DNA of 64,000 nucleotides from Mya arenaria. Lineage: Eukaryota; Mollusca; Bivalvia; Myida; Myidae. The position numbers and the translations under genes were made by a program. The stretch spans positions 70,112,223 to 70,176,222 of the forward strand of contig NC_069127.1 of the NCBI RefSeq assembly GCF_026914265.1, read 5' to 3'. Positions 12,775-27,700 of this stretch are shown here, one piece after another (position 1 is the first letter of the stretch; each line of letters starts with the position of its first letter). The notes beneath the pieces were generated by a model, which saw only the letters and a program-made list of their open reading frames with translations, made no database searches and had not been told where the DNA came from.

Positions 12775-15700
12775 CTAGAGCAACCCTTGTCTTTTCATGT
12801 CTTCATACGTCTTCTTGTTGACAACGTTGCCTATTGAGTCTTCAAACTCCTCCTGCAATGTTTAAAATGTTCAATATCATAGGAAGCAGCTATAATTAAG
12901 GGCTATTTCATTATCAAACAAACCTTCGACACGCACCATCCTGAATTTATTCAGTGTTGTTGTTTTTTCATCTTTTGTGAATGGGGCCAGGGCCTCAAAA
13001 ATTGTGAAAATAGCAACAAAATGTCTAAAATTGCCTGTATTTCAAACAAAAAATTGAAGCAAAGCCTGCTTTCAGATCCTGTTGTGAATAATTTTAAGAA
13101 AAATATAATACAGTGGATAATGGCCCTTTAACTATTCTCACTTTACATCACCACTCACCTCAGTATCTGGTCTCCATCTGTCTGTTTCTTTTGTGACCTT
13201 GATCTTCTGCCATACTACAATGTAGATACAGAACATTTGGATACTGAGTCAATATATTAATACAATCAGTTTGTTTCTAAGAGTTTATGAAGGTCTGACT
13301 GCATTATGGCTTGACCCCACTGTGACGTCATCAAGACTTATGAAGTGTTTTTCAAAGTTATAAGTGACATGAGATATAAACAGAGTTGTTGAAACTGAGT
13401 GAGATACAAGGAGATCCAGGTTCAGTACCATAGCTGCTAGAGACATCTTGGTTCTTCAACCTGCACGGTGTAAAACACACATACGTGGGATACCGAGTTT
13501 AACCAGTTCTGAATACTACCAAATTTCACATTACTACCCCCTTGTGCTGAGCTTCAGACAAGGAGCTACTTTAAGCGTTTTAAGAGTCTTTTGGAAGACA
13601 AGTCCGCGAATGAACCCAGAACTCTCTGCACTTGATGCCGGCACCCTAACACTGAGCTATAGGGGCAGCTTATACAGTGAGAACAAGTTTGAAGAATTAA
13701 TGACTTTGATATGGTTTACCTGACATACATTACCATATGAAGTAAATCAACATTAATGTGGAGTGTTAATGAAAAAGATGTACATATATGTATATATATA
13801 TAGAAATAGGATGACATTAATTTACAAGAAGCAGTTAAGTAGAGTAAAGTTCGTGCTATATTACCAAGTGCACAACAGAGCAAACACCAATGCTCATCTG
13901 TTTTGTTTTCTTTCTTCATTCGATCAAGAGTCTGCAGCATAACTTAACAATTATTAAAGCCAGAGTTATGGGCCTACCTTAAAATGTGCATATTGTCTCT
14001 AGCACAATGTGTACCATGTGTCATTCAACAATTATTAAAGCCAGAGTTATGGGCCTACCTTAAAATATACATACGGTCTCTAGCACAATATGTACCAGGT
14101 GTCATTCAACAATTATTAAAGCCAGAGTTATGGGCCTACCTTAAAATATACATACGGTCTCTAGCACAATGTGTACCAGGTATCATTCAACAATTATTAA
14201 AGCCAAAGTTATGGGCCTACCTTAAAATATGCATATTGTCTCTAGCATAATGTGTACCAGGTATCATTCAACAATTATTAAAGCCAAAGTTATGGGCCTA
14301 CCTTAAAATATGCATATTGTCTCTAGCATAATGTGTACCAGGTATCATTCGAATATTTTGAACACATTATGAATAATGGCCATCGACAACAACACCAAGG
14401 CTATGACAATATCTATATTATTATTCCTCAAAAAAGAGAATAGCTAAAAAGAAAATACCATGAATTATTCTATGAAACAAATAGTAAAGATACTCACAGG
14501 CCAGTGCATCCTCTATTGATGTGACGTTGGCAAAATGGGCAGTGTTGGGGATACCCAGACATCGCATACCGTGGGCGTGGCGCCACTCCTGCTCAAAGCA
14601 AGAATACACATGACTATTGTTTAATTTACCATAGTTTAGTATGGATCATTTAATGACTACACAACCATAATGCAATTCATGGTCAAGGATCTATCTATAC
14701 ATATAATCACCTTAATCTATCAAGCTAAAAGACATGAGGATAAATTTCTAATTGATAGATAAAGAATTCAAGTTTTTAATATTCGAAAAATAATATTAAT
14801 TACTAAAGAAAATGCATCATGATCAGCAGCTCTTGAAAGAAATTTCAATCAAAGCTAAGTGTCTCTAGAAAAGCATTGGGTCCCCTGTATTTGATGCTAC
14901 CGCAGATCTAACATGGGTAGTTGATATATTACAAATGTAATCATGACAAAGTTTCTGGGAAGCCATGCGTCCCTTCTTTATGACATTACAGCAGATCCCA
15001 CCCTGGTATTTAATATAATATTATAAATGTTCTTACCGCGAAGTGTCTCTGGAAAGCCTTGGGTCCCTTGTATATGACGTTACAGCAGATCTCACACTGG
15101 TAGCTGATATTCAGTCCATGTAGCTTGTACAACCAGTATGGGATAGGCTAAAGAAACGTCACAGTAAATATGACTACCAGTATTCTTTTATGATTATTTG
15201 TCTTCAATCCATTCAGTGAGTAAGAAACATCACAGTAAATATGAGTACCAGTATTCTTTTATGATTATTTGTCTTCAATCCATTCAGTGAGTAAGAAACA
15301 TCACAGTAAATATGAGTACCAGTATTCTTTTATGATTATATGTTCTTCAATCCATTCAGTGAGTAAAAGAATGAGCTAGAAAATTATGAAAACAAAACTG
15401 TTAAATGGAATGCAACCTATGGCTTTTGATGAATAAAAATGTATGCCTTAATGATCAATTATATATATATGAACACATTTGCATGTAAACATTCTTATTA
15501 ATCAAGCTCAAACGAATGTCAATGTAAGCTTTTCTTGAAGAAATATCATTAACATTCAAAATATAAACTTCATAGTCTGAATAAAGAATCTTTGGAAAGA
15601 CAGTTTTTCTCAATGCTATGTGACATTTAATACCGAAGCAGATCGAATACTTCACCCTACCTTTCCATCCCAGCCGAGCGGCAGATTCTTTGGATTGTAT

Positions 15701-18700
15701 GGCACATCATCATCATCATCGTCACTGTCAGCCATGGTGTCCTCATCGTCGGACTCCTCTCTCTCCTCCCCTGTCCGTGCCTGTTTGCGGATCACGTTTT
15801 CTCGTGTGGCCGCCCGCTGCTCAGACAGCAGTTCGGAGAATCTGTACACTTGGGCCTCAAGACCTGCAATCTCACGCTGCTTCTCACTCTCTCTGTAGTA
15901 AATTTAAAGAGGTTTTTGATCCACTTTTTATCATATCGTATCAAATAGAACATTTTTCAAAGCATATAGCCCTGGCAATGTAACTGCTTGGTGAAGTTTG
16001 AACCTTCACTAGTGGCATAAAAACAGGATTTTTTTCACAAATTTTGACCCGATCGATAATTTTATTTAACTTGAGATTTGAACCTATCATACTTCTTAAG
16101 CATCAAGAGTATGGCATTGTACACTATTTAGTACATTTACAATAAACAAAAATTGAGGATACATACTACTTAAATGAAACAGATGAATTAACTGTCAGAT
16201 GTGTTATCATACAAATGGCACACTGAATAACAAGTATTTACCTTTTAAAAATATCCTCTACTATTAAGTGTTATCAGTAGAATATTGACACTTTGGGGCC
16301 ACTCCAAAGTACAAGACCATACATGTTTAGTTTTAATGTCCATAAAATCGACCAAATTATTTCATATTCAGAAAATAGAAATACCATTTATATCATATAT
16401 ATGTAAGTTTAAATGTTACTTTGCTTTGTTTGTATATGTTTGTAATGTATGTTCTGTTTAAACACTGAAATGTTTATAAATTGTAATTCACCGTTAACAA
16501 ATGATCAACTATACATGAGAACTTGTTTCTTATCTTAATAACTATCATTTTTTTTAAAAATATTAAAAATAAGTATCCCTTATTCGACATGTTCATTGCA
16601 TTGAAAGAGAAACACCTACTTGTACTTGTATTTTTTCAGTTTTTACAGAAACATTACAAAAACTTTTTTCCCCCTAAATAGAATTTTACCTGGCCTTTCC
16701 AGCCCTTCCTGGTTTTGATTTTGCGAACATGGCTGGATCTAGGTCCTCCAGACGCTTGCCTTTTGTGCTGAACAGTCTCTGGGCCCTCTCCTCAAGGGTG
16801 CTGAGAGAAAAAAAGACCAACATAAAGAAGATATTCCGGCAGATTTTAATGTTTCATATAAATTAAATTATATTTTACATGTATTCATCAACATTTCTCT
16901 ATCTAAAAGAAGCACAAGCTGTATCTTAGATAGACGATGGTTGAAATTAGCACAAGCCTGTAAGCCGAGCACTGGTAAAATGCTTCCTGGTGTTACTTAC
17001 TCAAATTCCCATTTTTACATAGCAGGGCTTGTTGAATTATTTTATATGGCATGTAAAGTGAAATGATTTGGACTTCAGTTAATCAAAAAGTTTTATTTTA
17101 GTGACTGGATGGAATTACCACCTTTAAGTTCTTGTAATATTAAAGGGACTTGCTCATGTTTTTGGACAAAATTTGGTTTCCTAATCTGAAAACAAATATA
17201 TTATAATTATTTTTCCTCGTTGATACTGAAATTGCAGAAAAAATACAAGTAAAAATTAAAAACACACGATCTGAATCAGGTTGTAGTGGGGAGCTAATCC
17301 ATGCCGGTACAGTCAAGAATAAATTAGAAAACTGATACTTTATCCACTAGCACACAGGGACTCATAATAAGCTGATGAATATTTAAAACTTCATTTAAAA
17401 CACTGGTAGCATCACGTGATAATTTCAATCAACCAACCATGCTACAGCCTTTTGTTCAATTGCGCTAGCAGTATCAGTATCTTAGTTAAAAATAAAAAAG
17501 GGAATTATACAAACAATGGACGTAAAAATCAAAATCTGGTGAAAAAATGCAAATAACACGAGTCTTGATTTTCTTGCGAAACTGGATCCAATAAATCGGC
17601 TGCGCTAAAAGATATAGGCCAAAGACAAATCTGAAGGCCCCAATTTTTTTTTAATCATACAGTACTTCCTAAAGAGAAGAGGATCTTGGTAAGTTTTAGC
17701 TTCCTATCTATTTTGTAAGTATTTGTATTGAAATATAGGATTTCATTTGAACCTTATCATGAAATAAAATAAGTTTTATACAAAGAGAACTTGACCCTTA
17801 TGCCTATGGTCCTTAAATATCGTGAGGCCCTGAAGATTTTTTACTAGCTGTGAGCCTTGGGCAACTGCTGTTAGACAGGGCACTATAAACCCCTTGATGA
17901 TAGGTCCAAATTATTCAGTTTATCACCTACCCTCCACATTTCAGTCCCAAGGCCATCAAAGCAGACTTGAGACGATCCAATCCAAGTGACGCTAACTCCT
18001 GAAATGTATTAAAGTTAGATTTAACACCTCATTAATATGACATTTCATTATTTTCTATACTGCTTTTAGAATTGTGTCCATTTTATCTGTACTTTGCTAA
18101 AGAATGTCTTTTTCTATATTTTTCCCCAAATGTTTTACATTTTGGCAGGAAAAAAAATCCAAATCAGTGTTTTTTTTACATTTCTGTGCCAAATTGGAAA
18201 AATATAGCATGACAAGTCACAATTTTTGCAAACAGAGCATTATTAGTCACAAATTTGGGAAAATATATTTTGAGAGAAATTAAAACTTCTTTGTTGGTGA
18301 TACAGTCTGTCAACGGCAGTGAATTTCCCCAAAAGCTACCATTCCAAATGTATGGTAAAATGTTTCATGTGTATATCCATATTTACATAGTTTGTACCAT
18401 GTTCCCGATTGTAACAGTAAACACAATGAACATATCATCTCTGTAGTAAATTGCTCCTAATCAAAAAATTGATCCAGACAGTCAGTTTTTTGTGATTTAA
18501 ATTGGAAGACATACTATAACACAGTCATGTAATTCCCATCCAGCTAAAAATAAATTAATCTAAGAAATCCTGTGATACTAACCTCCCATGAAGAGAACGC
18601 GGACAGGTCAAGATGGGCTCCGGTGTGAGCCAGTGCTCCCAGTGTCTCTTTCTATAATATATGTCAACTTACAGTTAAAGAGATCAAACTAAGCACATCA

Positions 18701-21700
18701 GTTCCGCAGTCCCCTTATTAAGCCCGGGCTGGTAATTTATTTTTTTTACCTTGTTTGAATATACAAACTAGTGAATTATAATTTTATAATAATATACACA
18801 CATACTAGAATACCTTAATTTTGATAACTGCAGTTAAGTATTATTTAATGACCTATAGACATATGAGATGTTCAGTCCAATGTATGATCGACCAATTTAT
18901 TTTATGATGAATTGTTCTGAAGTCATATGGCTAACAAACTGGCTGATGTTTCAGTCATAGGCTGCAAGCATTTTCAATGTAAAGTCTTTTGTTAAAATAT
19001 GCTCGGACAATGAATTCAGCTAAACTAAACTAATACCTGTTTACCTCCACCCTAAAAACCAATCATGATTAGCAAGTACTTACTGGCCAGCCAGGAAAGT
19101 GACCCTCGGAGAACTGCTGCTCAAACTCTGCCAGGACAGTCCTCATCTCCTGTGGATAAAATCATATCAGGAATGATAAACTTTAAATTATTTTTAAATT
19201 CTGATAAGCATACAGTACTGACGTGCCCATGCCTGACACATCCCCAACACGGTTTTATATATGTATGAAATATCGGCCAAGTTGAGGTGATTTAAACCCA
19301 GGGAAATGGTGTCAAAATTTAAACTCACAACATCGTTTTTTAAATTGAAATCACAAAATAAAATAAGCCCACTCTATAGCTATTATCAAAATGAATTTTG
19401 GATGGAAATCCAAAAATAGTATTTCTATAACTATAGTAATATTTATCATTGTGTAGATACTTGATGTTCAGAAAACTTTACAACAAAAGCATTTATTTAT
19501 ACAGGCACTCAAAAACACTTGGAACTAACATCAAATATCCACTATATGCCATGTTAAATAACTTTAAGGTCCACACACTGAGTTGTTTTATTTTGAAATG
19601 TATAACTTTTTCTCAAAATTTTGAAAAATCATTTCAAAGTGACATGAACAAAGAAATATAAATATAATGATAAAAAGGTAAATAAGAAAAAGTAATATGA
19701 GAAAACATCATGCTGTGGTGATTCAGTTTGAAGATAAAGATATTTACTTATACCTCGTGAGCCAGCATACAAATACTTATTTTGAACTCAAATAATATGT
19801 GCACATACCTTGTTAATATCCAGGATAGGTTTTATTCTTTGCACATACATCTCTAAGTACTCCAATAAATACTGCAAATATCTGCAAGAAATACAGGAAA
19901 AAACTGATTTCATGAACACTATGCAGACTATACAAGATATGCATTAAAGGAAAAAAACAAGACTTACATTTCAATACACAGCTGATAATATTTGAATAAT
20001 TCATAGTCAAGATTTATAGCTAACAAACAGTTCATTTGCAAGAATTTTTAGATACACATATATATATCTTTTTCTAAAATTGTGAAACAAGTTATTGCAA
20101 CACAAAACTAGTGAGGCTTGTTATGAAGTGTGTGGTCTTAGCGTTAAAAGGGGAAACCAGAGTTAAAAAGTAACCACAAATCAAACTTGAATAAACATGG
20201 CTTGGGCCCAGTTTCAATAAAGTTTATAAGGATTAAGATGGTAAATTTCCAGGCGTAACCTTGTTTTAGGCATAAACTGAGTTTCAATAAAAATATCGCA
20301 AGGACATTAATCATATAGATTCTGCCGGTAACTTTGTAACTGTCAGAGCAATATTAAGCAGTGTTTCTGACTAGGAATCCAATGCCTTTGCCTGTACACC
20401 TATCCCTTTACAAACCAGAAAACCATTTTAATGATACTGGTATATTTTAAAAAATTTCAACGAATACCTACTCTTTATAGGCTGCATTTTTTCTTTCCTT
20501 CGGGACGTCAAAGAGATGATCAAATGTGGATAGGTATGAGATGTAGTCAATTTTCTGAAATGACAAATCAAGCATGTTAAGTCTCAAATGATAATCTGTA
20601 CAAGCAGCATTTGAAAGAATTTGCCTTAATTAGCGTTCAAAAGGATATCTTACCACATAGAACATGAACTTTTTCAAATTTGACGTACAATTATTTTGGT
20701 TAATCAGCAGGCAGCTTTCATTATTTCCAAGCATACTCTTATGGCAAGTTTCTTTATGTTCAACAATACTTTATCCTTTTTAGTTTACACTTTATTTATT
20801 TATTCTACAACCATTGTGAAAAATGTGATATTAACTTATACTAAGTCACTCTCATGGGCACGATGTTGCACGAGAGTGTGGTCTTGTGTGGTGGGGGAAA
20901 CCCGGAGAAAACCCACTTGTCCAGCTTGGCACTTGACCAGGAATCAGACCCGGGTTGCCTTGGTGAGAAGGGAGTGTGCTGACCACTGTGCTAGCCGAAA
21001 AACCATGTTTACTTCTCACATAACTTTTGTAGCTGGTGTTAATGAGATCATTTTCATGCCAAGATTTTTCACCAAATCAGGTGACAATATAAACATCTAA
21101 CAACAATTTGAACCCATACCTCCATGCCTTTAAGGTTGATGAAATGCGTGTGACATTCATGAAGATCAAGGTATTTGCCGTACCCTTCCTCATCCGAGAA
21201 CTCCACCATATCTGTAAACAGAAATGCATACATCACAAATTATTCCATACAGAGCTTGAAAGGCTTATAAGCAGTAATTGACATCTCAGCAGCCAAACAA
21301 TCATTTCTTAGCCTTAAAACTTCTCTGCAGCCAAAATAACCATTTCTCAGCAGCCAAACAATCATTTCTTAGCCTTAAAACTTCTCTGCAGCCAAAACAA
21401 CCATTTCTCAGCAGCCAAACAATCATTTCTTAGCCTTAAAACTTCCCTGCAGCCAAAACAACCATTTCTCAGCAGCCAAACAATCATTTCTTAGCCTTAA
21501 AACTTCTCTGCAGCCAAAACAACCATTTCTCAGCAGCCAAACAATCATTTCTTAGCCTTAAAACTTCTCTGCAGCCAAAACAACTGTTTCTCAGCAGCCA
21601 AACTGTATAAAACTGGTTGAATTTTTGATATATTTTTTTTATTTGCACCTTCTTTTGTCTCATCCAGTTGGGGTCGAAATTCGGCCACAGTCCTATCACT

Positions 21701-24700
21701 AAAACATATACTTTTTCTAAATTGTGGAAAATAAAACTCAAATTTAATATTTTGAAGAAAAAAATCTGGGCCCACAGTTTTTGAACAGAAGACAGAGCTA
21801 CAGATAAGTGTCATAATTGGCATAAATATCCTTTTAAATGTGCCAAATAAGATATAATATCAAACATCTGTATGTATTGGTACGAATACAAATTGTTATA
21901 AGGGCATACCATTACTAGGATCAATTTACAACGGTTTTGGTATAAACTGTTTTTACCAAATCGAAGATGGCCGCTGAACCTGTGTAGAATCACTTCAACT
22001 CCTATGCAGTGATTTCCATTGACGAGTGTTATGTTATTTTTATCATGCAAATTAAGCACTGTCTTGTGTTTTTAATTGATTGAGTTATGCTTTAAGGATC
22101 AAGCCTACCAGTTTACTTGTAAAATACATGCAACTTGGAACTTGTCTTCAATACAGTCTGTACGAAAGTCATTATCACACAGTCTACATTGCAGGACCTG
22201 ACCAGTTTTTGCAGGATCGATTTAGGTATTTTTTAGTGTAAGTCTTTCAACCGTGCAAAAAGGCAAGAGTCTATGACTCTTGAGATCTATTGTTTAAGAG
22301 CCAAAATTTGATCTACAAGAGTCATTGGCGGGTTTTTTCTAAATTCTTGGTCTTTCTTCATAAATAATAGTTCTCATCTGTCATAAAATAGCATTGCACT
22401 TTTAGGTACATGATTATTTATACTTTGTCTATATGTTTCCAAAACTTAAATAAAAAAATACGATTTCCATTGTTCATAAAGATCAGCTGTATTAATCCAC
22501 TTTTCATCCTAGAAAATTTTCAAGTAAGAAGAAAATTGATCAATATTACTTAATAGAATACCTATATATATATATAATTGTCTTATTTCCTTCTCTTAGG
22601 TGGTTAAAAAAATCCCAGAGTCAAGACTTGGAAAACTATGTTCTCACTCTTATTAACGTATTATTTATTTAATGCATGTTCAGTGAAACAGGAATTATGC
22701 ATGTACTATCCGTTATGTAACCCTATGCATCCTTGTCAGAGTCCTATGTACACCAGCGATTAATAAGTTGCAATGACATTTTTCTAACTTTCACGTTTTT
22801 CATTTTTTTCCGGAAGTAAACAAGTATTCAACGTTTCTATTGTGTATATTGTTTTTATTTTTCATAAATGGCATAACAATAAAGCTAGTTTGTTATATAA
22901 CTTAACTGTAAACTGACAACGATTAACACAGTTCTCCTACGCAGTTCTCCTTTCACTTTCATTAAAATTGACAGGAAGTAAGCGTGCACCTGTTTTCCGT
23001 GCTTTTTAGACCTTATGCAACAAAAAATGTTTATTTTTTTTCTATTACTCATTAAAAACTAATACAAATATATATTCTTTTGATTTTGAGTAAGACAATA
23101 TATAAAAAGAAAACTAAAACAATTTTATTTAGGCATTGTAGCGTTGTTTTTTAAATCATCGTACTTAGCGAAAAGGCCAAAGGTATCCGTTAATTTGCAT
23201 AATGGGCGGAGTAACCACGTCACGATTTCTATGCAAACCTGAGCACTCGGTTCAATCACGGACCTATAAACCATAGGTCCGTGGTTCAATTAAAAGCCCT
23301 GATTAAGTTGGTTTGATAAACATAGGTTAGTTAATATAATTAACAACATTCACTTTTGACACATTTTATTTTATAAAATAATAGATTTTCCCCTAAACAT
23401 TATTGCCTGACAAGCGGGCCTACAATATACATGCGATTGCCGGACCTCGCCATTTATTACCGGCGGGAGCTGAGGTTCCACGAACTTTCGTACAGACTGT
23501 CAATATGCCAGTAGACTTAAACATTCTCCATTTATAACACTTTATTGATTGAAACCAAGGTGTATACTACACTTGACAAAATTACATTTGGGCAAACAAT
23601 ACACCATAAAATTTTCTGCAGCTCTAGGAAGAGTTCATGAATTAACTTTATCACACTCTTCTATCTGTTCTGTCTAATTTTTTATAGCTTTCTTGTTCAT
23701 TTCTATGCAAATTGGAATTCTCAATCTTAGTCAAATGATGTATTTTTCCCAATCCGGACGGCCACAACCCCATTTCCACAATTGTAAAAAACACACTAAA
23801 TTGGTCAATAGTTATCCAATGATGATTACAAACTAATAATATCGTTTGAATGTGCAAACTTGACCAACATCACCAATGGACAACTTGTCTAGGTTTTATT
23901 CAATAGGCTGCTGCTAATCAAATCAAATCTGAATGCTGCTTTTTATGGCGTTGATAAAAGTCTAACCATACCAAGTATTTATTTCAGTATCTCCAAACAA
24001 TTGGAGAGATTAATAGAAACTTATGTTATCAACTTACTGGTGTTATCATCAGCATTTTCCCGCATCTTGTTGATTTCATCAAACTCCATAGACATTGGAA
24101 CACTAATCTGAAGGAATAAATACATGCGCTACAGTACAGGTAAGACATGATGGTATGATTTATTTTACATCTTCATGATAAACATGTTATTTGAGCTGCA
24201 TAGCAATGAACATTAATTGCTATGTACATAAGATTAAAATCATTTACCATTCCTACGCAATAACATTTTGGCCATTTCGACTGATACAGTGTGAAGATAT
24301 GGGCAAAGCTATATCAATGGCACCAAATTGAAAGACAGTAAATGAAAAAAAAATATGGTGTTTTCAGGACAGACAAAAACTAAACAGTGAAAATCCAGCA
24401 CACTAAATTCTGGGTAAATGAAAAACTGATGTAACTCCATCAATTGTATACAGAATTGAAACTGTCTTGTACTAAATCTGCGTAAACAGGGATTTCATTC
24501 ATCCAATGCATTTACCACCTTATATCACATGGTGATTTTTTTTTTTGCTTTGTGATAGGCTTTGGGAATGGGTGTTGTTTTTTTCTCAAAAGTGCAAAAA
24601 ATAGTAAATTCAAGAAAGTGAAAAAATGTTTTTTGCACCAAAATGCATAGGTATACTGTTGTTGTTTTTTTTTCATTCAGTGCCACTGATAAGAATTTCA

Positions 24701-27700
24701 TATGTCCTATATTTCCAAATAGTGGTGTCCACAAACAAACCTACCATTATCTTTCAAATGCCTCATTTCTTAAGACTTCCATGTACACATTTAACTGAAC
24801 AATACCTTATCAGCTCTGATCAGAATAAATTGCTTACTTCATTTGGATGTTTCCTGTGGAAATCTTTCAGCTGCTTCAGCCTAGAGTAGAACTCTTGGAA
24901 CTCATTTGGCCCGTACAGTGCCTGCACCTCCTCTTTACGCAACCTGTACATTTACACACACCTATTATTGTGGGACGTCATTATCCAATTTAAGCTGAAC
25001 ATTTATTATGGATAACATTATGCTAATTTCAGAAACAATGTTTTGTTATGTTCAGTTGAACTAAGTAACACTCAGTTATTCATGTACCAAATCAATACAG
25101 TTCTTTTGATTTCCATTCTTACTATGCTGATTCTTTTAATTTAGTTGTGTGTAACCTTGGCTATTCGGCACAGTTTTTTGGAGTTTCTGGTAAATTATAC
25201 CACGAGGCTTTTGGTTTCCTTTCTACCGAAAATTCTAGTCCTATTTGGCCTTAGATGCTTGGACGTTCACAACAATGTATGTATTTTAAACTCCCTGCCT
25301 GTTGTTATAAATGTCTTGCTTCATTCGTCTTGATATTTTTTATAATCGTCTTTTTTCTGTCGAGCGCATTCTTACTCAAAACTTTCGCATCATTAGAAAA
25401 ATGTTTATTTGTTTGGAATAAACGAAGTTAATCCACCTCTCGTTTTATATTTTCCACCTTGGGAAATGGTTAATACTTGCTGCGAGTATATTCAGCATAT
25501 ATATGAGGCAGTACACTTACCCATCCTTGTCTTCATAAAGCTCTTGAAGTTCAGTTGTGCATTCTGTGTATCTCTGAAATGAACAAAGTGTACAATAAGC
25601 CATGCTTTTTTTATCATACAAAATATCCAGCATAGTTATACTACAGACCAATAAGTTTTGAATCAACTTCTAAACAATTTTTGAAATATATACCAAAAAG
25701 AAATCTTGTACTAATTTTAAGAATGCTGTGAAATAAACTTAATTTGATACTTATTTGATTACAATGTAAGCCTATTGACTATTGTACAAATAGATTAGAC
25801 AATAATGGTTGTCTTATTTTCGGTTAATCATAAAATCTTATATCATGTTGTACTATATTGTACATGCAAACACAGTTGCAAACCTATCAAAAAAACATTG
25901 GCAAACCTACTTACATCTAACAAATTTCTTGTCCTGTGATCTTTATTGATATGATCTCTACCCTGAAATACATTGAAAATCAAATTAGTAAGTTATAAAA
26001 GGCACTTGTACTGGCATAAATTTTTACTCTTCAGAACAGGGGGGAGGGGGGGGGGGGGACCAAAAGTCTTTAAAAAGGCATTATATTTAAGAAATCGGTA
26101 GAATTTCTAATTCCTCTAATTTTCAGTCAAAAACAATGGTGGAAAGAAAGTAAACAAAAAACAGATATTTGTTACTATTTTTAGATTTTTGGAAAATACA
26201 TATAACATATGTCATGATTCAGGGTCTTGTCAAAAGTGTTGTTTTTGATTGAGAAACAGAAGGAATATTACCCCTGACTTGTGAAAACTAGTTTATATTC
26301 AGTAGAGCTGCTGATAAATCTAATTAGACTGCCAAAACAGGTCGGAGTGTAAGTGCAGATGACTGCAGAATTGTGTATGTAAATTTTCGCGCCAAGATGT
26401 AGAATTTTTTTTATACACTGTGGATAATTAATATTACACTTTGGGAATGTTGTTTTCTATGATGTTTTGACAGTTTTATAGCATCTTTGAGATTAACAAA
26501 AAAATGCGGATTCGTAGGATGCCAATTAACAAAGAATGCTGATTAGTGGTCTTTTGTTCCATAGTGGAAACTTTGCAACGATCTCGGCCGAAGTTTTAAG
26601 TGATTTGACAAGTTGTTTATTCACCATGTCCTTTAAAGTGACAGATTATTGGGGTATTAAGCCATGGTTGATATAATTTTGAGGTTTTTAAAGAAAATTT
26701 TAAGACCAATTTGATAGAATCATGAGGTTTTTTAAAGAACATTTTTTGGCCATTTTTTTCAAGAGCCGTAGATTTCCACGGGAAAGCAGTATAGTGTTAG
26801 AGGGGTCTCAAAAGTGTAATATTTTACCTACAGCCGGTATAGTCCATATGTATGTTACTGTCTAAAGTCCAAATAATATTTTGATCTCAGGCCCTTAGGA
26901 TGATCTTAAAACACAGCACCCTGTCCCAAATATATCACTAAAGAGCTACAATATAGCCAAACAAAAAGGCTGTTTTATAGACAAGTGGTTGACATAACTA
27001 ATACTTCTTGCAACAGCCATCTGGATCAAGATTAATCAAGTTAAACCAATTACATGAAGCATGTAACAAAGTAGCTAAAGAACTTCAGCGAACACATTAT
27101 ATATTACCTTTTTGGACGTGTTAGCTGAAGAGAACGCCGTATCAAAACCCTACCAGAATTCGTGACATTTTTACGTCACGCTGTTATTTCACTTGTACAG
27201 ACAAAACAACTATATGCTCAGGTAAATGAAGTAAAATGTAGTTCACAAACACATTTTCAAAACCAAACAAGAGCTGTCACAGTATGTGAAGAATGCCCCC
27301 GAATGTGACATTGACCTACGAACAAGGTCAGTACATGAAAAGTTGATCTTGCCTTTACATGTCAAATACATATGGCAAGTTATTTTAAATTGCCTCTGAA
27401 CATAAAAAAAAAATACCACCCATACTTGACAACCTACACTGTTATGTCTTCATATTCAGAATTCCCTTGTGAATAAACACTTAGTGTATCTTTCACCTTA
27501 GAGGTAGGGACATGGGTCTTGCACACGACACGTAACAAGGGAAAGTAACAGCCCGGACACAACAACCTATACTCTATGTCCTTATATGCAGCATTCCATT
27601 GTGAAAAAACACTAAGTGTGACCTTGACCTAAGAGGTAGGGACACAGGTCTTGCACGCGACACTTCGTCTTGGTATGCCGAACACATGTGGCAAGTTATT

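Noticed and set aside
13984-14250. 88-codon repetitive frame
   Set aside because: An 81-bp minisatellite inside an SF3A3 intron; the frame is open only because 81 is a multiple of three.
15620-15983. Plus-strand frames rich in Ser or His around 15.7 kb
   Set aside because: Shadow of SF3A3 exon 13, whose acidic Asp/Glu codons read as His or Ser on the other strand.
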